A DNA stretch of 64,000 bases from Ophiobolus disseminans (taxonomy: Eukaryota > Ascomycota > Dothideomycetes > Pleosporales > Phaeosphaeriaceae), in contig MU006238.1 of NCBI GenBank assembly GCA_010093685.1, positions 562,129-626,128 of the forward strand. Reading direction: 5' to 3'. Numbering within the stretch: position 1 is the stretch's first letter; every line of letters begins with the position of its first letter. A model generated the notes under the pieces. That model worked only from the letters and a program-made list of their open reading frames with translations. It made no database searches and was not told the origin of the DNA. The translations under genes were made by a program, and so were the position numbers. Shown here piece by piece: positions 34,773-45,694 of the stretch.

Positions 34773-36737
34773 TCACCACCCGCCGGCTGGTTCGATCCGG
34801 CGCGACTGCGATTGAAAATAGCCATCGAAGACGCTCAACTCCGGCTTTCGCGTCTTTTCCGGAATCGTCGAAATCTCGTGCGAACCAAGGTCGATCAAGG
34901 TAGTGTTTCCACCATTCATACCGAGTGACGCAGCAGCTTGCCCGCTGTAACCGCCACCGTCGAGACTTCGCCTCCTTACTCCACCGACAGCCTTGCCACC
35001 ACTACCGATAGTTGCCATAATGAAACTCATCTTGATGCGTTCCTTTGGCCTCGGCAAGAGCATCTTCTCAATCACGCTGAGCCATTCGGCTTCTGCTTTC
35101 AGCTGTCTCAGTCTCCTGCCAGATCCGATGAGCCCAGTCCTCAACCCAGAGGTAGTAGCTGCATGCAGCCGATTGCGCCAACTTCCAACCCGATCAAGGT
35201 GGGCATGGAAGGAGGCGTCTTGTGTTGAGCCAGCGCGGTATTGCGTGAAGACTGATAGTGACTGACCTGCAGCAACTGTCATCATAGACAAGAAGACGCA
35301 CCCGAGGGAGAAGACATCAGCCATGCGCTTTCCACGTGATACGATTGCTTCAGGCGCGGCGTACACATAAGTCTGGTCTTGAAAGTAAGTGTGTAGTTGA
35401 TCCATGCGCTGAGACGAGGCCATAGTAGGACTGAATGTGTCGACGGCCTGTCCAATGTCGAACGGCGCCAGGAATATGCGGGATCCGTCAATCAGTATCT
35501 TGCGGGGTCGAATGCTGCGATGACATATCGATTGTGTGTGGAGATACTCCACGGCGGAAGCAAGGTCGTACATCCAGTCGACGAGCTGCTTTGGGCGGCT
35601 CGAATCGTTGCCTGTGAGTGCAAGATAGTCATCTAGGCTGTACTGCGCCTTTTCGGTGATGATGCCCACGTGGCTTGGTTGGGCGTAGGAGCAAAGTAGC
35701 CTGGCAATGTTCTTATGCTCGTACTGCTTGAACTTGCTGATTTGCTCCAATATCGCTGCCTTCTGAGACGGACGGGCTGTGACATATCTCTTCCGTACCA
35801 GAACACGATCTTCTTTGTTACCTTGTAAGCGGACCTTGTCAACACTCTTCTCAGAATTTCTCGACTGTCTGATCAGGCCAATGTGTTGCAAAGGAACTGT
35901 CTCGCGAGCAGTGAGGTCGACATGTGCTCCCGTCAGCGGCAACTCTTTTGATGTTGCACGCCACTGCTCCTCGACGACTCTTCGAGCATTAACGACAATA
36001 CCTTGAAGACGCTCCTCGGGTAGTGGCAGGCTCTCGTCTCGAAGGTCGAAAAAAGATGCTTGTCTCCATGACGCAACATCGTCACATACGAACAGAAGAA
36101 TCGCAAGTCGGGGATTAGACAGCGTCCATTGCCATATCTTCTTGATGCTGCCTGCTTCCCAAGGCTGTTTGCGGCAAAGCTCGTAGAACCAGCCAGAAAG
36201 CGACTGGCCTTGCGAGGATAAGATCGAGGTGTTGATGAAACCGTTCACTAGTGGCGTCAAAGGGGGTGCAGGCTGTCGATAGGGGTTGGGTGAAATGGGT
36301 GACGCCGGATACTCGACATTTCTGAACGAGTCTCCAGACGAAGAGGGCGGAGGTGACATGGGCACAAATCCTGCTACCGGATTGATGATCCTAATTGGCT
36401 GGGGAGCGTGAGGTGGAGTGGGTGTTGTCGATCGGCTGTACTGCGGGGTACGATTTGGGCTGTCTTTGGGTGAAGAGTTGGTAGATTTGCTGGAGTACGA
36501 CGAACTTGGGCTCGAGATCATGTTCGACCATGGGTTATTGTTTGTCGTAGTTGGCGTTGTCCTGCCGCTGGTGCACGACGAAACGGACGAGGCCGTGGGG
36601 GAGGAAGGCCCCCGGTTCGCGTACCATGTCGCATCGTCGTGCAAGTTGACCATAGAGATTGTATGCGAGAGACTGTATTGGGGTTTCGGGTGCTCGACCG
36701 CAGGCTTTCGCCATGGTGAGTTCAAGCTGTGCTGCAT
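34773..36737 (-). CDS. large protein with a kinase-like domain, predicted pseudokinase
   Basis: Single-exon frame of 654 residues from ATG 36737 (MQHSLNSPW); the frame continues upstream but without an ATG. The first 180 residues are Ser/Thr/Pro-rich and disordered. A conserved helical region follows (SQGQSLSGWFYELCRKQPWEAGSIKKIWQ region). The kinase fold begins near residue 300: VLVRKRYVTA keeps a VAIK-like Lys, and KNIARLLCSY matches the beta4 region. The catalytic loop reads CHRSIRPRKILID near residue 405, with HRS in place of HRD and Lys in place of the Mg-binding Asn. DFG is represented by FDIG and APE by AAPEAI. Loss of the catalytic Asp argues for a scaffold or regulatory role. No family name is offered. 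Confidence 0.8.
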   Translation of the reverse strand: MQHSLNSPWRKPAVEHPKPQYSLSHTISMVNLHDDATWYANRGPSSPTASSVSSCTSGRTTPTTTNNNPWSNMISSPSSSYSSKSTNSSPKDSPNRTPQYSRSTTPTPPHAPQPIRIINPVAGFVPMSPPPSSSGDSFRNVEYPASPISPNPYRQPAPPLTPLVNGFINTSILSSQGQSLSGWFYELCRKQPWEAGSIKKIWQWTLSNPRLAILLFVCDDVASWRQASFFDLRDESLPLPEERLQGIVVNARRVVEEQWRATSKELPLTGAHVDLTARETVPLQHIGLIRQSRNSEKSVDKVRLQGNKEDRVLVRKRYVTARPSQKAAILEQISKFKQYEHKNIARLLCSYAQPSHVGIITEKAQYSLDDYLALTGNDSSRPKQLVDWMYDLASAVEYLHTQSICHRSIRPRKILIDGSRIFLAPFDIGQAVDTFSPTMASSQRMDQLHTYFQDQTYVYAAPEAIVSRGKRMADVFSLGCVFLSMMTVAAGQSLSVFTQYRAGSTQDASFHAHLDRVGSWRNRLHAATTSGLRTGLIGSGRRLRQLKAEAEWLSVIEKMLLPRPKERIKMSFIMATIGSGGKAVGGVRRRSLDGGGYSGQAAASLGMNGGNTTLIDLGSHEISTIPEKTRKPELSVFDGYFQSQSRRIEPAGGW

Positions 36738-38758
36738 GTCTGCAAGAGCGCAAGCCGGTATATCAGGTGAGCGGAGCGCAACCAACGAGCAGTACTGGAG
36801 ACGGCGTGGAGTGTGGGATTCTGGATGCAAGTGGGATGGGTGCAGCAGTGGGTGATTTAGGGCCGACAGAGCCCAAGTACAGATGCAAAAAGCAAAAAGA
36901 GCATATCAGCATAACAGAGCAAGAAACGTGAGAGACGAAAACGAGGGAAAGTTGGGTCCAGGAGCCCCAGTTCTCAGAAGAAGTACAACGTGTCTGCCGT
37001 GCAGATTCGACTCGCCCCGGATGGCCCAACGGGGCAGCGCAAGGCTTCTCCAGCAAAGGCGCGGAGGCTTTTGATGTGCTGGCAATTACTTGCCTGCATT
37101 CCGAGCGCATTAGTAGAGGGTGACAATATAAGGCCTCAAGATGTGTGTTGGGCGAATGCAGACTGGGCACGAGCGCACCGTTGCGGGCTAGTTGTATGCA
37201 GGCGAACGTGGCCAGCTAAGAGTCGCCTCTTGCTCAAAGGCCCGCCTTGTGCATATGTTCGCAGCCAGACAAGGCCGTATGGTGCCAGATCACCAACATC
37301 ATCAAGACGTAGCGCGCGAGCCGTCCCGAATGAAGCAGGTTCCGTCTCAAGCGATGCTAGTTGCGATGCGAGAGGCTGTAGAGCTGACGCCGGACCCAGA
37401 GAGGTGTGCCCGAGCAGCACACGACGACGCAGGACCGTCCCTCTATATAAATCTAGGGATGGCCATTGGGTCTGCGGAGATGTGAGGTAACAGTGAATTG
37501 CTGATGGCATGCCGGCTGTGGGCGCGCAGGACACGATGGGTTTGCGTCACCTCGCTCACCGTATCTTCCGAGCTACCAGTCCGCGAATGCCAGCATCTAC
37601 CATAAGCGCATGGGCGATGTAGATAGCTCCGCAGGCACAAAATCACTTACCAACGAAGATCTGGAGATGGCGTCCATCTTGGCGGGTTGTTGGTACTGGG
37701 TATCCAGGCACACACACAACGCCGCAAGCCTGCTGCAGGTGAGGATGGAACAACATGACGCCGCTCCGATGGCTCGCTCAAAGTAAGGCTGGTGGTGGCA
37801 GTTCGACTGTCGCCCACTGTTCGACATCCTACCGCTGAGAGAATCGTCGTCGTTGGCCAGGTTCGATCTCAGCGTTACGCTCTCACTCTAGGCCACCTGT
37901 CGCAGTCTGAGCGACAGCGGTCACCTAAATATCCATCTGCGCCGCCCTTGGAGTAAGAGAAGAATGTTAGAATTTTGGTAGTCGCCTATGGATAGGTTGC
38001 GATGGCGAGTTTACGAGGGCTGTGGGCCGTCTGTGGAGGCTCATGCGGGAACGGCTGAAGCCTGAAGGCATGTGAGACGGGGATGCGACTGCCCGAGTCA
38101 GTAGCGCAGGGGCAGGAACGACCACCATTGGCCGACGGCACGGCCTCACGTGCGACCCTGGAAGCGCCCCTAACAGCATCCGTCTCGCCTGTGCGCCTCG
38201 AACTTGTCACATCAACTCCAATTGTCTCAAGGAGCACGGCATCGTCATGCGATCGCTGCTCCACCGCCAAAATTCTCTGCTCCCAGCCACATATCGATTG
38301 GCTGCCGTCCGTGGTGGCTCAATTCTGCTAAATTAAGCCTAACCTTAGCCGCTCTGGGAGTGAACGCATAGATTTGCCCCATGACATCCGTCGCAGCTTC
38401 AGTCAGAGATGGTCTCAACTTCGCCATGGCAGTGCACTCGAGACTCGATGCTTCGAGGAGCGTATGATCGCTGCACCTAGGTCACGCCATTCAGGCCGTC
38501 CCGTGTGATTTCGACGTACGCGAGGCGTGGTTCTCTTTCCAACTGTTTCTGCACGAGACCTTGCCAATTAGTCTGATAGTATGAGCGCTTCGGATGTCCT
38601 CCTAATGACTCCCGTGTAGAGCCGGTTTCTTAGAGCTTCTCTCGCCTCTCGTTACCTCACTTTTTTTCATCCTCACCACTTTCCTTCTAGCACGCTGCTG
38701 TGCAGCCACGCAGCCTTCACTCTACATTCTTTAATACCGCAGGTCGACTAATCTTACT
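36738..38758. other. 2 kb intergenic region, no supported gene
   Basis: This lies between the starts of the pseudokinase (-) and a secretory-pathway gene (+), so it contains both promoters. Frames up to 166 codons (36990-37490) have no motif and are contradicted by equally long frames on the other strand. No repeat or RNA gene was recognised. Confidence 0.35.
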
Positions 38759-39839
38759 ATGTTGTTCAGAAGCGCCTTGATCGGCGGCCTTATTGCTGCC
38801 GGACACGCAACCGCCATCAAGCTTCGAGATGTCAATGCTCTTCTCCAGCGAAGTACCGATGTGGAGGAAGGACTATTGAGGGACGCCGAAGCCATTGCAA
38901 CTCTTACGCGACGACAAGACGCCAACCCTGCCGACACTGCACCACTAGCATCGCTCAGACCGGCCTCGGGTGATGCTTCGCGAGCGGACCTGGCCAAATG
39001 GGAGGAGGAAACCAAGAAGGCATGCATGGAGACACTTAGTAGCCTCAACGGACAAGCCTCAAATCCAAGTGGCATCGCCGTCTGCTACAACCTGCCGTTC
39101 CTCGATAACTCTACTGGTGTCTTCCAGGCCGAGCTGCGCATGTACAACGTCTCTGCTCCCATCGATCCATGGACTGGCGTCACCGCGGCCGATGTCAGCA
39201 TGACGCTGTCATATCTGGGCGCCACAGTGCAGAACATGAACGGCAACTTTACGAAGCGGAACCTCGGCTACCCGCCTGTGCGCGAGAGGGAAATTAGCGA
39301 TGGGCTCTTGATTGAGAGGCAAAACATCAACACCATGACTGAGCTCAAGGTGCTCATGTACGTTGGCAGGGTCAACAACAACCTCATGGGCTCTGCAATG
39401 AACAAGTAAGTAAACCGCATCACTCAGACGCTGGCTGGATAGTCGCTAATACCTCACCAGGGAAGAGCTCAGGAATCTGCTTATCCCTCAAATCGATCTC
39501 GCCGCACGCAACCCTCGCTCTGGCCAAGAGGTGGAAACAACCCTCTCCTCCAGCGACGCATCGTTTGTGAATGGCGTCTTCTCACAAGCAGCATCAGGCC
39601 CTACAAACGTCGACCCCGAGGCCGCAGCCAAAGCCTCAGCGGCCGTACAATCCGCCGCGCCCTTTGTCGTACCAGGACAAAGCCTAGCCTTCTTCCCAGT
39701 CGGCCTTGTCATCACTTCGGTATGGACAGCAGGGCTATTCTTGGCCGTTGGAGGAGGTACATACGGTCGCATCCAGTTCCGCGAGCAATATCGGAGACGT
39801 GTCAGGGCCGAGGCAGCGAGGGGTGTAAAGTCTATCTAA
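38759..39839 (+). CDS. secretory-pathway membrane protein, unknown function
   Basis: Predicted 341-residue protein from exons 38759-39405 and 39461-39839 (55 bp GT/AG intron). A signal peptide (MLFRSALIGGLIAAGHATA) is followed by a lumenal or extracellular domain. That domain has one Cys pair region (KKACMETL and GIAVCYNL) and N-glycosylation sites (DNST, NVSA, NFTK). An Ala/Ser-rich stretch then leads to one transmembrane helix near residues 295-317 (FFPVGLVITSVWTAGLFLAVGGG) and a short basic cytosolic tail (REQYRRRVRAEAARG). This is a type I membrane protein. I recognise no catalytic motif. Confidence 0.75.
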
Positions 39840-40349
39840 TTCGTTGATGTATGGTGATTTAACAGTTTTTGTCTACGCATCGATTGCGAAAGAAAAAATA
39901 GCATGAAGAGTACGATCGCTTCGATACCCCAGTCTCTTATTCACTACACTATTGTACATAATTCACATTTTCGGCTGGCACTAGCTGCCGCCTTCTTTCT
40001 TTTGGCATACAGGCGATGCGGTCCTTGTAGAAAAAGCTGTAGTCTATAAAAAGTATGTAGGAAAAAAATCAGCAATACGAATCAAACATACTTACTCATG
40101 CGTTCTGACTGTATGCACCGGCGGCCTCGGCGCCGAGACCCGCTTGTAGCCGTTTCCGCCGCGCTCTCATTGGCCTACTCACATGTTCTCCGACGCAACA
40201 CCACGCCCTATCCGCTCGATGCGGTGGAGACGACATCGGACGACTCATCGCGTCGGGCTGTTGAGTCACGTCGCAATGGGTATATGAAGCAAATAATATC
40301 GCCATACTGTCGAGATATCTTTACACGGCCTCGCTGCGGAATTTTGATC
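39840..40349. other. intergenic, no gene seen
   Basis: 3' flank of the preceding gene and promoter of the aminotransferase gene. AT-rich stretches near 39880-40080, no features. Confidence 0.4.
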
Positions 40350-42094
40350 ATGACATCACAGAGTTTGAAAGAGTTGGAGGTATGGACGAAGGATGGGGTT
40401 AGGTTTGGAAAGGAGTTGAGGAAGAAGGAGTTTTTGTTTGCGGAGGGGTATGTTAATTTGAACCATGGTAAGTGTGCTTTTGTTGTTGCTGGTGTTGGTG
40501 ATATCAAAGTCTTTGGGTGAGATGCAGCATTCGTTGCGCTTGACTATTCCTTTTCTTCTCCATCGTCTTGGTAAAGTCATGTTGTCAAATCTCATGCTCG
40601 TCTAGACTGAACATTTCAACTCCTAACATTTCTTACACTCGTCCATCATGCAAGCACCAGAGGTTCAATCACCTTCATTCCACCCCAATATCACCATGGA
40701 CCGCACTCTTAACAAATCCCTTCAGGCTCCTTCGGCACCTACCCAAAATTCGTCCGCGACAAAATGCGCAGCTTTCAAGACGCAGCCGAAGCCCGTCCCG
40801 ACTCCTTCATCCGCTATGAGTACCCAAAGCTACTTGACGAAGCTCGTGAAGCCATGGCCGGAGTACACATCTTCCCACTTTAGCTCTCCTCTTTTGTACT
40901 GATGTAGATATAGCTCCTCAACACCCCCTCAGAAACCCTGGTCTTCCTTCCCAATGCTACAACCGGCGTAAACACCGTGTTACGCAATCTTCTCTTCACT
41001 CCCAACGAGTACATTCTCTACTTCGCCACCATCTACGGCGCATGCGAGAAGACTGTTTCGTACATCACTGAAACAACGCCTGCCAAATCCGTGAAGATAG
41101 CATATACGTACCCCGTCGAAGATGACTGGCTGATCAGCGAATTCCACCGCACAGTCGAATCGATAGAAAACCAAGGCGGAACAGTAAAAATCGCTATCTT
41201 CGACACAGTGGTAAGTATGCCCGGCGTCCGCATGCCATTCGAGCGCCTCCTCACCGCGTGCAAAGAGAGAGGAGTGTTGAGTTGTATCGACGGCGCGCAT
41301 GGCGTTGGACACGTCGAGCTGGATTTATCAACTCTCGATCCTGATTTCTTCGTGAGTAATTGCCACAAGTACGTCTCCCTTCTGCCCTTTCCTCCACAAC
41401 ACCGCCCAGTCCACTAACCTCCCAAAGATGGCTCCACGTCCCCCGCGGCACCGCAATCTTCCACGTCCCCCTCCGCAACCAAGCACTCATGCGCAGCACG
41501 CTCCCCACCTCACACGGCTTCGCGCCCCAGGGCTCCAATATCGCCTCTCCGTTCCCCAAGTCCGCTTTCGCAAACGCGCAGAAGTCGGCCTTCGTGCGCA
41601 ACTTTGAATTCGTGGGCACGATTGATAACGCGCCGTTCCTCTGCGTTCCTGCTGCGCTCGCATGGCGCGAAAAGCTCGGCGGCGAAGACGCGATTAGACA
41701 GTACTGCTGGACGCTGGCGCAGGAAGGCGCAAAAGTCGTGGCGAAACAGCTTGAAACCGAAGTTTTGGAGAATGAGACGGGTACGCTGGGTCGTTGCTGC
41801 CTTTCGAATGTGCGATTGCCGATATCTGTTGCTACGGCGCAGCAACATGCAGCTAAAGCAGGTATTGACGACGCGGAAGTTGGCGGCGCGGTGAGGGATT
41901 GGATGAGTAAGACGTCGATTGACGACTATGGGACGTTTGTGCAGAGTCTGTTTTATGGCGGAGCGTGGTGGGTCAGATTGAGTGGGCAGGTTTATCTGGA
42001 GATGGCGGATATGGAGTTCGCGGCGCAGGTTCTGCAGAAGATTTGTAAGAGGGTGGAGAGCGGGGAGTGGGTTGGGAAGGGGAGTAAATTGTAG
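40350..42094 (+). CDS. class V aminotransferase (isopenicillin N epimerase-like)
   Basis: Predicted 458-residue PLP enzyme from exons 40350-40467, 40726-40862, 40914-41368 and 41428-42094, with continuous frame. The N-terminus YVNLNHGSFGTYPKFV, rebuilt across intron 1, is the typical CefD-like opening. ARPDSFIRYEYPK and FLPNATTGVNTV follow. The cofactor region is DGAHGVGHVELDLSTLDPDF with the phosphate-side Asp and His. The Schiff-base Lys is expected at residue 237 in SNCHKWLHVPRGTA, whose codon spans intron 3. A typical C-terminal small domain ends YLEMADMEFAAQVL. The fungal branch acts as cysteine-desulfurase-like or epimerase-like enzymes; the substrate is not predictable here. Intron 1 (258 bp) is unusually long for this window. 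Confidence 0.88.
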
Positions 42095-42362
42095 ATGTGG
42101 ATCGTGTGTTGACAGAGTTGTTTGGAGAAGTTGTGATGGTTCTAATTACGATGTGTTCTGGTTATACTCAATGTTTAGATCCTGTGCAAAATGTCTCGCT
42201 CGTGGAGATGTCGTTGGCGCTATCAGTGACAAATCGGATATCCATCGTTAGCCCAGAATCTGTTGCCCTATATTCTCACTCCATCACTAGCAAGGCCCAT
42301 TACAAGCATTCTTATGCCGATCCACGCAGAACTTCTTGAACTGGTCATCGCAGCCTTTGCAC

Positions 42363-42668
42363 TTATCTCTTATCAGCTCCCCTCACGAACACATCCACAC
42401 CACATGCACATACCTCAGGATTCCGATGACACACATGTTCGCGACACGTGCGCTCGCAGCCCTCCTGGCCCTTTGTGCGGCCATTCTTCGCATTGTCAGT
42501 GCTTGTCGAGCGTATACGATCGTCGACACTTACTCTGGCGCAGAATTCGTAATTTTCATGACAAGTATCGCAGCTGATAGACTCGGAAGTCGAGTCTTCG
42601 GGCGCGTCGAGCTCGGTTGCCACGATGAGGGCGCCGAGGGTGAGGATGAGGGTCGTAGTGAGCTTCAT
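42363..42668 (-). CDS. small secreted cysteine-rich protein (effector-like)
   Basis: Signal peptide MKLTTTLILTLGALIVA followed by a short Cys-rich domain (SCDTC, YEFC, EGCERTC, HVC, VCAC). The frame is open without splicing (101 residues). However, a perfect AGA|GTAAGT donor at 42533 and a CACAAAG acceptor at 42471, with a CACTGAC branch-like site, define a 63-base, frame-preserving intron. The spliced form would be 80 residues with nine Cys, eight of them in the compact C-terminal two thirds. Both forms have the size and Cys density of plant-associated fungal effector candidates. No homologous family is recognised. Confidence 0.65.
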   Translation of the reverse strand: MKLTTTLILTLGALIVATELDAPEDSTSESISCDTCHENYEFCARVSVDDRIRSTSTDNAKNGRTKGQEGCERTCREHVCHRNPEVCACGVDVFVRGADKR

Positions 42669-43196
42669 GATGGTATTGATGGTGCCGTAACAAAGGGTTC
42701 GTATGTAGGTGAGGTGGCGCAAAACCAGGAGAAGTCCAAAAGAATATCGAGTGTCGTAGGTGTGTGCGTGCAAGAGAACATGCAAGCCAGTGTCGTAGAA
42801 GAGTGATGGAGACGTTCGGCTGTTCGGGGTTTCTTGGTTTCGTGGCACAAACGCAATTTCGCGCTGTGAATGGGGAAGGCGCGGGTCGGGAACGGGTAGG
42901 TGCGTTTGAGCGATGCTTTGAGTGATTTATACTGATTGATGGCAGTGGGTCACGGATACATTCGTACAAACTGCTCTTGGCATCTTGAATCACTTTCCAA
43001 AAATAGCTGGAGATGTGACACAAAGTTGGGAAAAGGCGATGCTAGTCTCTGCGCCGAAAGGTAACTAGGCTTGTCAGTGGTCGCTGATAGGAGCTGATTG
43101 TCTACACATGATCTACTAGTCTGGTGCGATTGTGCTGAGCGGCGATCGATGCTAGATGGACTTGGATCATTGGATACTCGGAGCGTACAGAATAGA
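42669..43196. other. promoter of cysteine-rich gene, no gene seen
   Basis: Spacer between the cysteine-rich gene start and the end of the F-box-like gene. Overlapping minus-strand frames here (42556-43390) show no motif. Confidence 0.35.
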
Positions 43197-44501
43197 TTAA
43201 GTTGAACGACCTGTCTCCGCCCCTTCGCCGTAGCCTTCAATTTCCTCAAATGCTTCGAACCTTTCGTACGCAAAACCTCTTCCTGCACCCTGCACCACTT
43301 CCTCCTCGCCACCCCACGGCCACGGCAAATGTATGATCTTGATATCTTTCGCTGCGCCCTGTGCTGACGGCTCATCCCTAAAGCGCACAAAATGCAGCAG
43401 CGTGTCGTCTTCGTTCGTCGTAGGATTCAGCAGCCACAATGTATCCAGATGCACTTCCCAGAAATCCGTGTTCCGCAAGTCATGGAAGAAGATTTGCCAC
43501 GAATGTGCCTTCAGCTGAAAATACGCAAGCGCTAGCTTCCTCAGCAATGGAAAATGGCTGAGACCTAAGATCAAACCTCGTGACTCCCAAAGTACGTCCG
43601 TGTCGGCGATCAATCGCACTTCACGGACCTTCGAAGGTGGCTTTTCGTTGGGAACTTCGGGGTCCCAGCATACTTGCATGTTGTGTGGCTTGATCTTCGA
43701 ACCCAAAGGTCTGCATATTGCCATCTCAATATACTCGAGGTTTGGACACATGAAGACCCAACTATCAAAAAGGTTGTTTGTCGGCCGATAGACCATGATG
43801 TTGATGGAGACTCGATATAAGAATGCGGAATTATTGATCGTCATGCTGGCCCAGGGTATGGCGCAGTAGGAAGCAATATTGCCATCGTAGGGCATCGAAA
43901 ACGTTTGAAGGTTGGTGTTTGAGAAGCAACGCTGCAGAATTTGAAGATGACTGCGTACTACCATTTGAGGCCTTATCATGGTAGTCTGTGAGGCTGTGCC
44001 ATATGGAAGGATACGAAGTGATTGCGTCACATGCTCGCTACGAGGCTCATCATGCTCTCAGTCGCCCTCGATGAGATTAGAGGTCAACGTATAGTAGCGA
44101 ATGTGTGCGAGTAACGGGAAACGATTGATGATATCAGTCAATATATCTCCAGTTTCCGAGGGCCATGGCCTCGGCAAAAGACGCTTGTTGTACGCCAATG
44201 GACAAAAGGACAGTGTCGTAATATGCTTCGAGTACTCCGATTGTGACATGGTCTTAAGCCCGGGTATTCAGCCTCTCTTGTCACCGAAACCCGAGACCGT
44301 GAAAGGTGTTTTTTCGAGCACGGCCACGAAGAGCTGTTGAAGAGGCTTCTCCCGGCGATAGTTGCCCCAAATAGCACGTGCGCTGAGAATGCCTCTCTTC
44401 GAGGCTGGAGTAAGTGTTGGTAAGCGCTTTATGCTCGGGTATGTGTATTCGACGACGTCCAGGAATATCTGTTCCATGATCTCGAATGGTATGTTATTCA
44501 T
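43197..44501 (-). pseudogene. F-box-like protein gene interrupted by two in-frame TGA codons
   Basis: From ATG 44501 the frame reads MNNIPFEIMEQIFLDVVEY, an F-box-like N-terminus, and continues in one frame to 43197 (435 codons). TGA at 44270-44268 (after GFGDKRG) and TGA at 44060-44058 (after LIEGD) interrupt it. The three open parts are clearly one protein; the last 277 codons (…FSMPYDGNIASYCAIPWASM…WPWGGEEEVV) resemble fungal F-box proteins with a degenerate LRR region. Both stops could be CGA to TGA changes. Frame-preserving introns with weak donors (45 bases from a GTCTCG, 51 bases from a GTTGAC) could also remove them. The gene is therefore either a recent pseudogene or has two non-consensus introns. 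Confidence 0.6.
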
Positions 44502-44880
44502 GTTGGTAGCTGTGGTTTCGGTGGGTTGGTTCTGAATCTTTGCATGAGACAGCAAGATTGAGAAGACGTCTCAGTAGTAGTATGGATAACGATCCAGTGA
44601 AGAAAGTGCGTGGTGAAGGGTAGTGAAACGACTTCACGCCAGGACGTGATCAATTAACGTGAGATCCTCTTCGCATACATGGCCCATGGTGTTGTCAGTA
44701 TGGCGTGAAATGTTTACATGGTTGTCAGAAGTACAGACAATGAAGAAACTGAGCACATTCAGAGCGCTCGTCCACGAGCCAAGGGTGAAGAATATCGAAT
44801 TGGTTGTGGTACTTCCTCCATTTGAATTCATGCCTGCAACTCTGTCAATCAAGTTCCCTCCCCTCAAAGACATCACTCAC
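44502..44880. other. intergenic, no gene seen
   Basis: Promoter side of the F-box-like gene and 3' flank of the next minus-strand gene. Nothing further recognised. Confidence 0.4.
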
Positions 44881-45246
44881 CTAACTCTTCATCCAGTTCG
44901 CCACAAACGGCACGATCGCCGCAGCCCCAAAATGCGGCAAGGCAAATCCCAAACCCGCATACTTCATACACACCAATCCATCAATCGCGCCATCAACAGC
45001 CAGCATTGTCGCCATGGTAGCCACGGCCTTCAAATCCCGTTTCTGCAAGAAAATGGTCGCGATGATGCCAAAAGTTAGATTGCGCCCACCCATGCATTGC
45101 ACGAAGCCGGATGCAAATGTGTCGACTTCAACGGGCATGCCGAAGCCTGCGGCGAATGTAGTGGGTGCGAGAAGGGCGAAGAGACCGGTGGAGAGGAGGA
45201 AGCCGGTTACGCCGTAGTTGGCGAGGAGTTTGAGTTGGTTGGACAT
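44881..45246 (-). CDS. small four-helix membrane protein (DUF4267-like)
   Basis: Single-exon 121-residue protein from ATG 45246. Four hydrophobic segments (YGVTGFLLSTGLFALLAPTTF; LTFGIIATIFLQ; ATMATMLAVDGAIDGLVCM; HFGAAAIVPFVANWM) have the conserved-looking GGRNLTFGI motif between helices 1 and 2. This layout fits the short DUF4267-type membrane proteins common in ascomycetes, whose function is unknown. The family name is from memory of the layout, not a search. Confidence 0.65.
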   Translation of the reverse strand: MSNQLKLLANYGVTGFLLSTGLFALLAPTTFAAGFGMPVEVDTFASGFVQCMGGRNLTFGIIATIFLQKRDLKAVATMATMLAVDGAIDGLVCMKYAGLGFALPHFGAAAIVPFVANWMKS

Positions 45247-45694
45247 GGTTGGTGGGCTGAGATAGAGGTTCGTGTGGTAAGTGTAGAGAAGAACGTCGGT
45301 GTGTTGTGGTAGGCTGTTGACCTGACGTCATGACATTGCCTCCATCACCAGGTGTCGCAGCATTTCGTGTCCCACTACCTAGATTTTAATAGTAAGCCTG
45401 TATGTACTTACGACACTTTTAGGATTATATTGAACTTACAAAAGAATACTAAGGATAGGCGGGGTTTGGTATAGGTTGAGACACGGATTATTGCAACACC
45501 TGGTGCATAACGAGAAAGACCACCCAGGACTATCTGAACGTGCATTGAGTGCAGCAGGAACCATGGGTACTAGAATGATGTTTTACAAACTTCGCTGTTC
45601 TCCACCAAAGAATAGCTGAATGAAGCAATGTATGATAATTTTGGCCATTGGGGTATCTCAAAGAATAAACGCCGTAGTGACCTACCTCCCACTT
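45247..45694. other. intergenic, AT-rich, no gene seen
   Basis: Promoter of the four-helix protein and 3' flank of the Eaf7-like gene. No feature beyond AT-rich stretches near 45380-45470. Confidence 0.4.

Noticed and set aside
34415..34903. 162-codon plus-strand frame
   Set aside because: It overlaps the 3' end of the minus-strand pseudokinase gene and has no motif.
36990..37490. 166-codon frame between pseudokinase and the type I membrane protein
   Set aside because: An equally long antisense frame covers the same bases (GC-driven), with no motif in either.
41212..41220. GTAAGTATG donor-like sequence inside the class V aminotransferase
   Set aside because: Reading straight through gives IFDTVVSMPGVRMPFERL, which fits the family; no suitable acceptor follows in phase.
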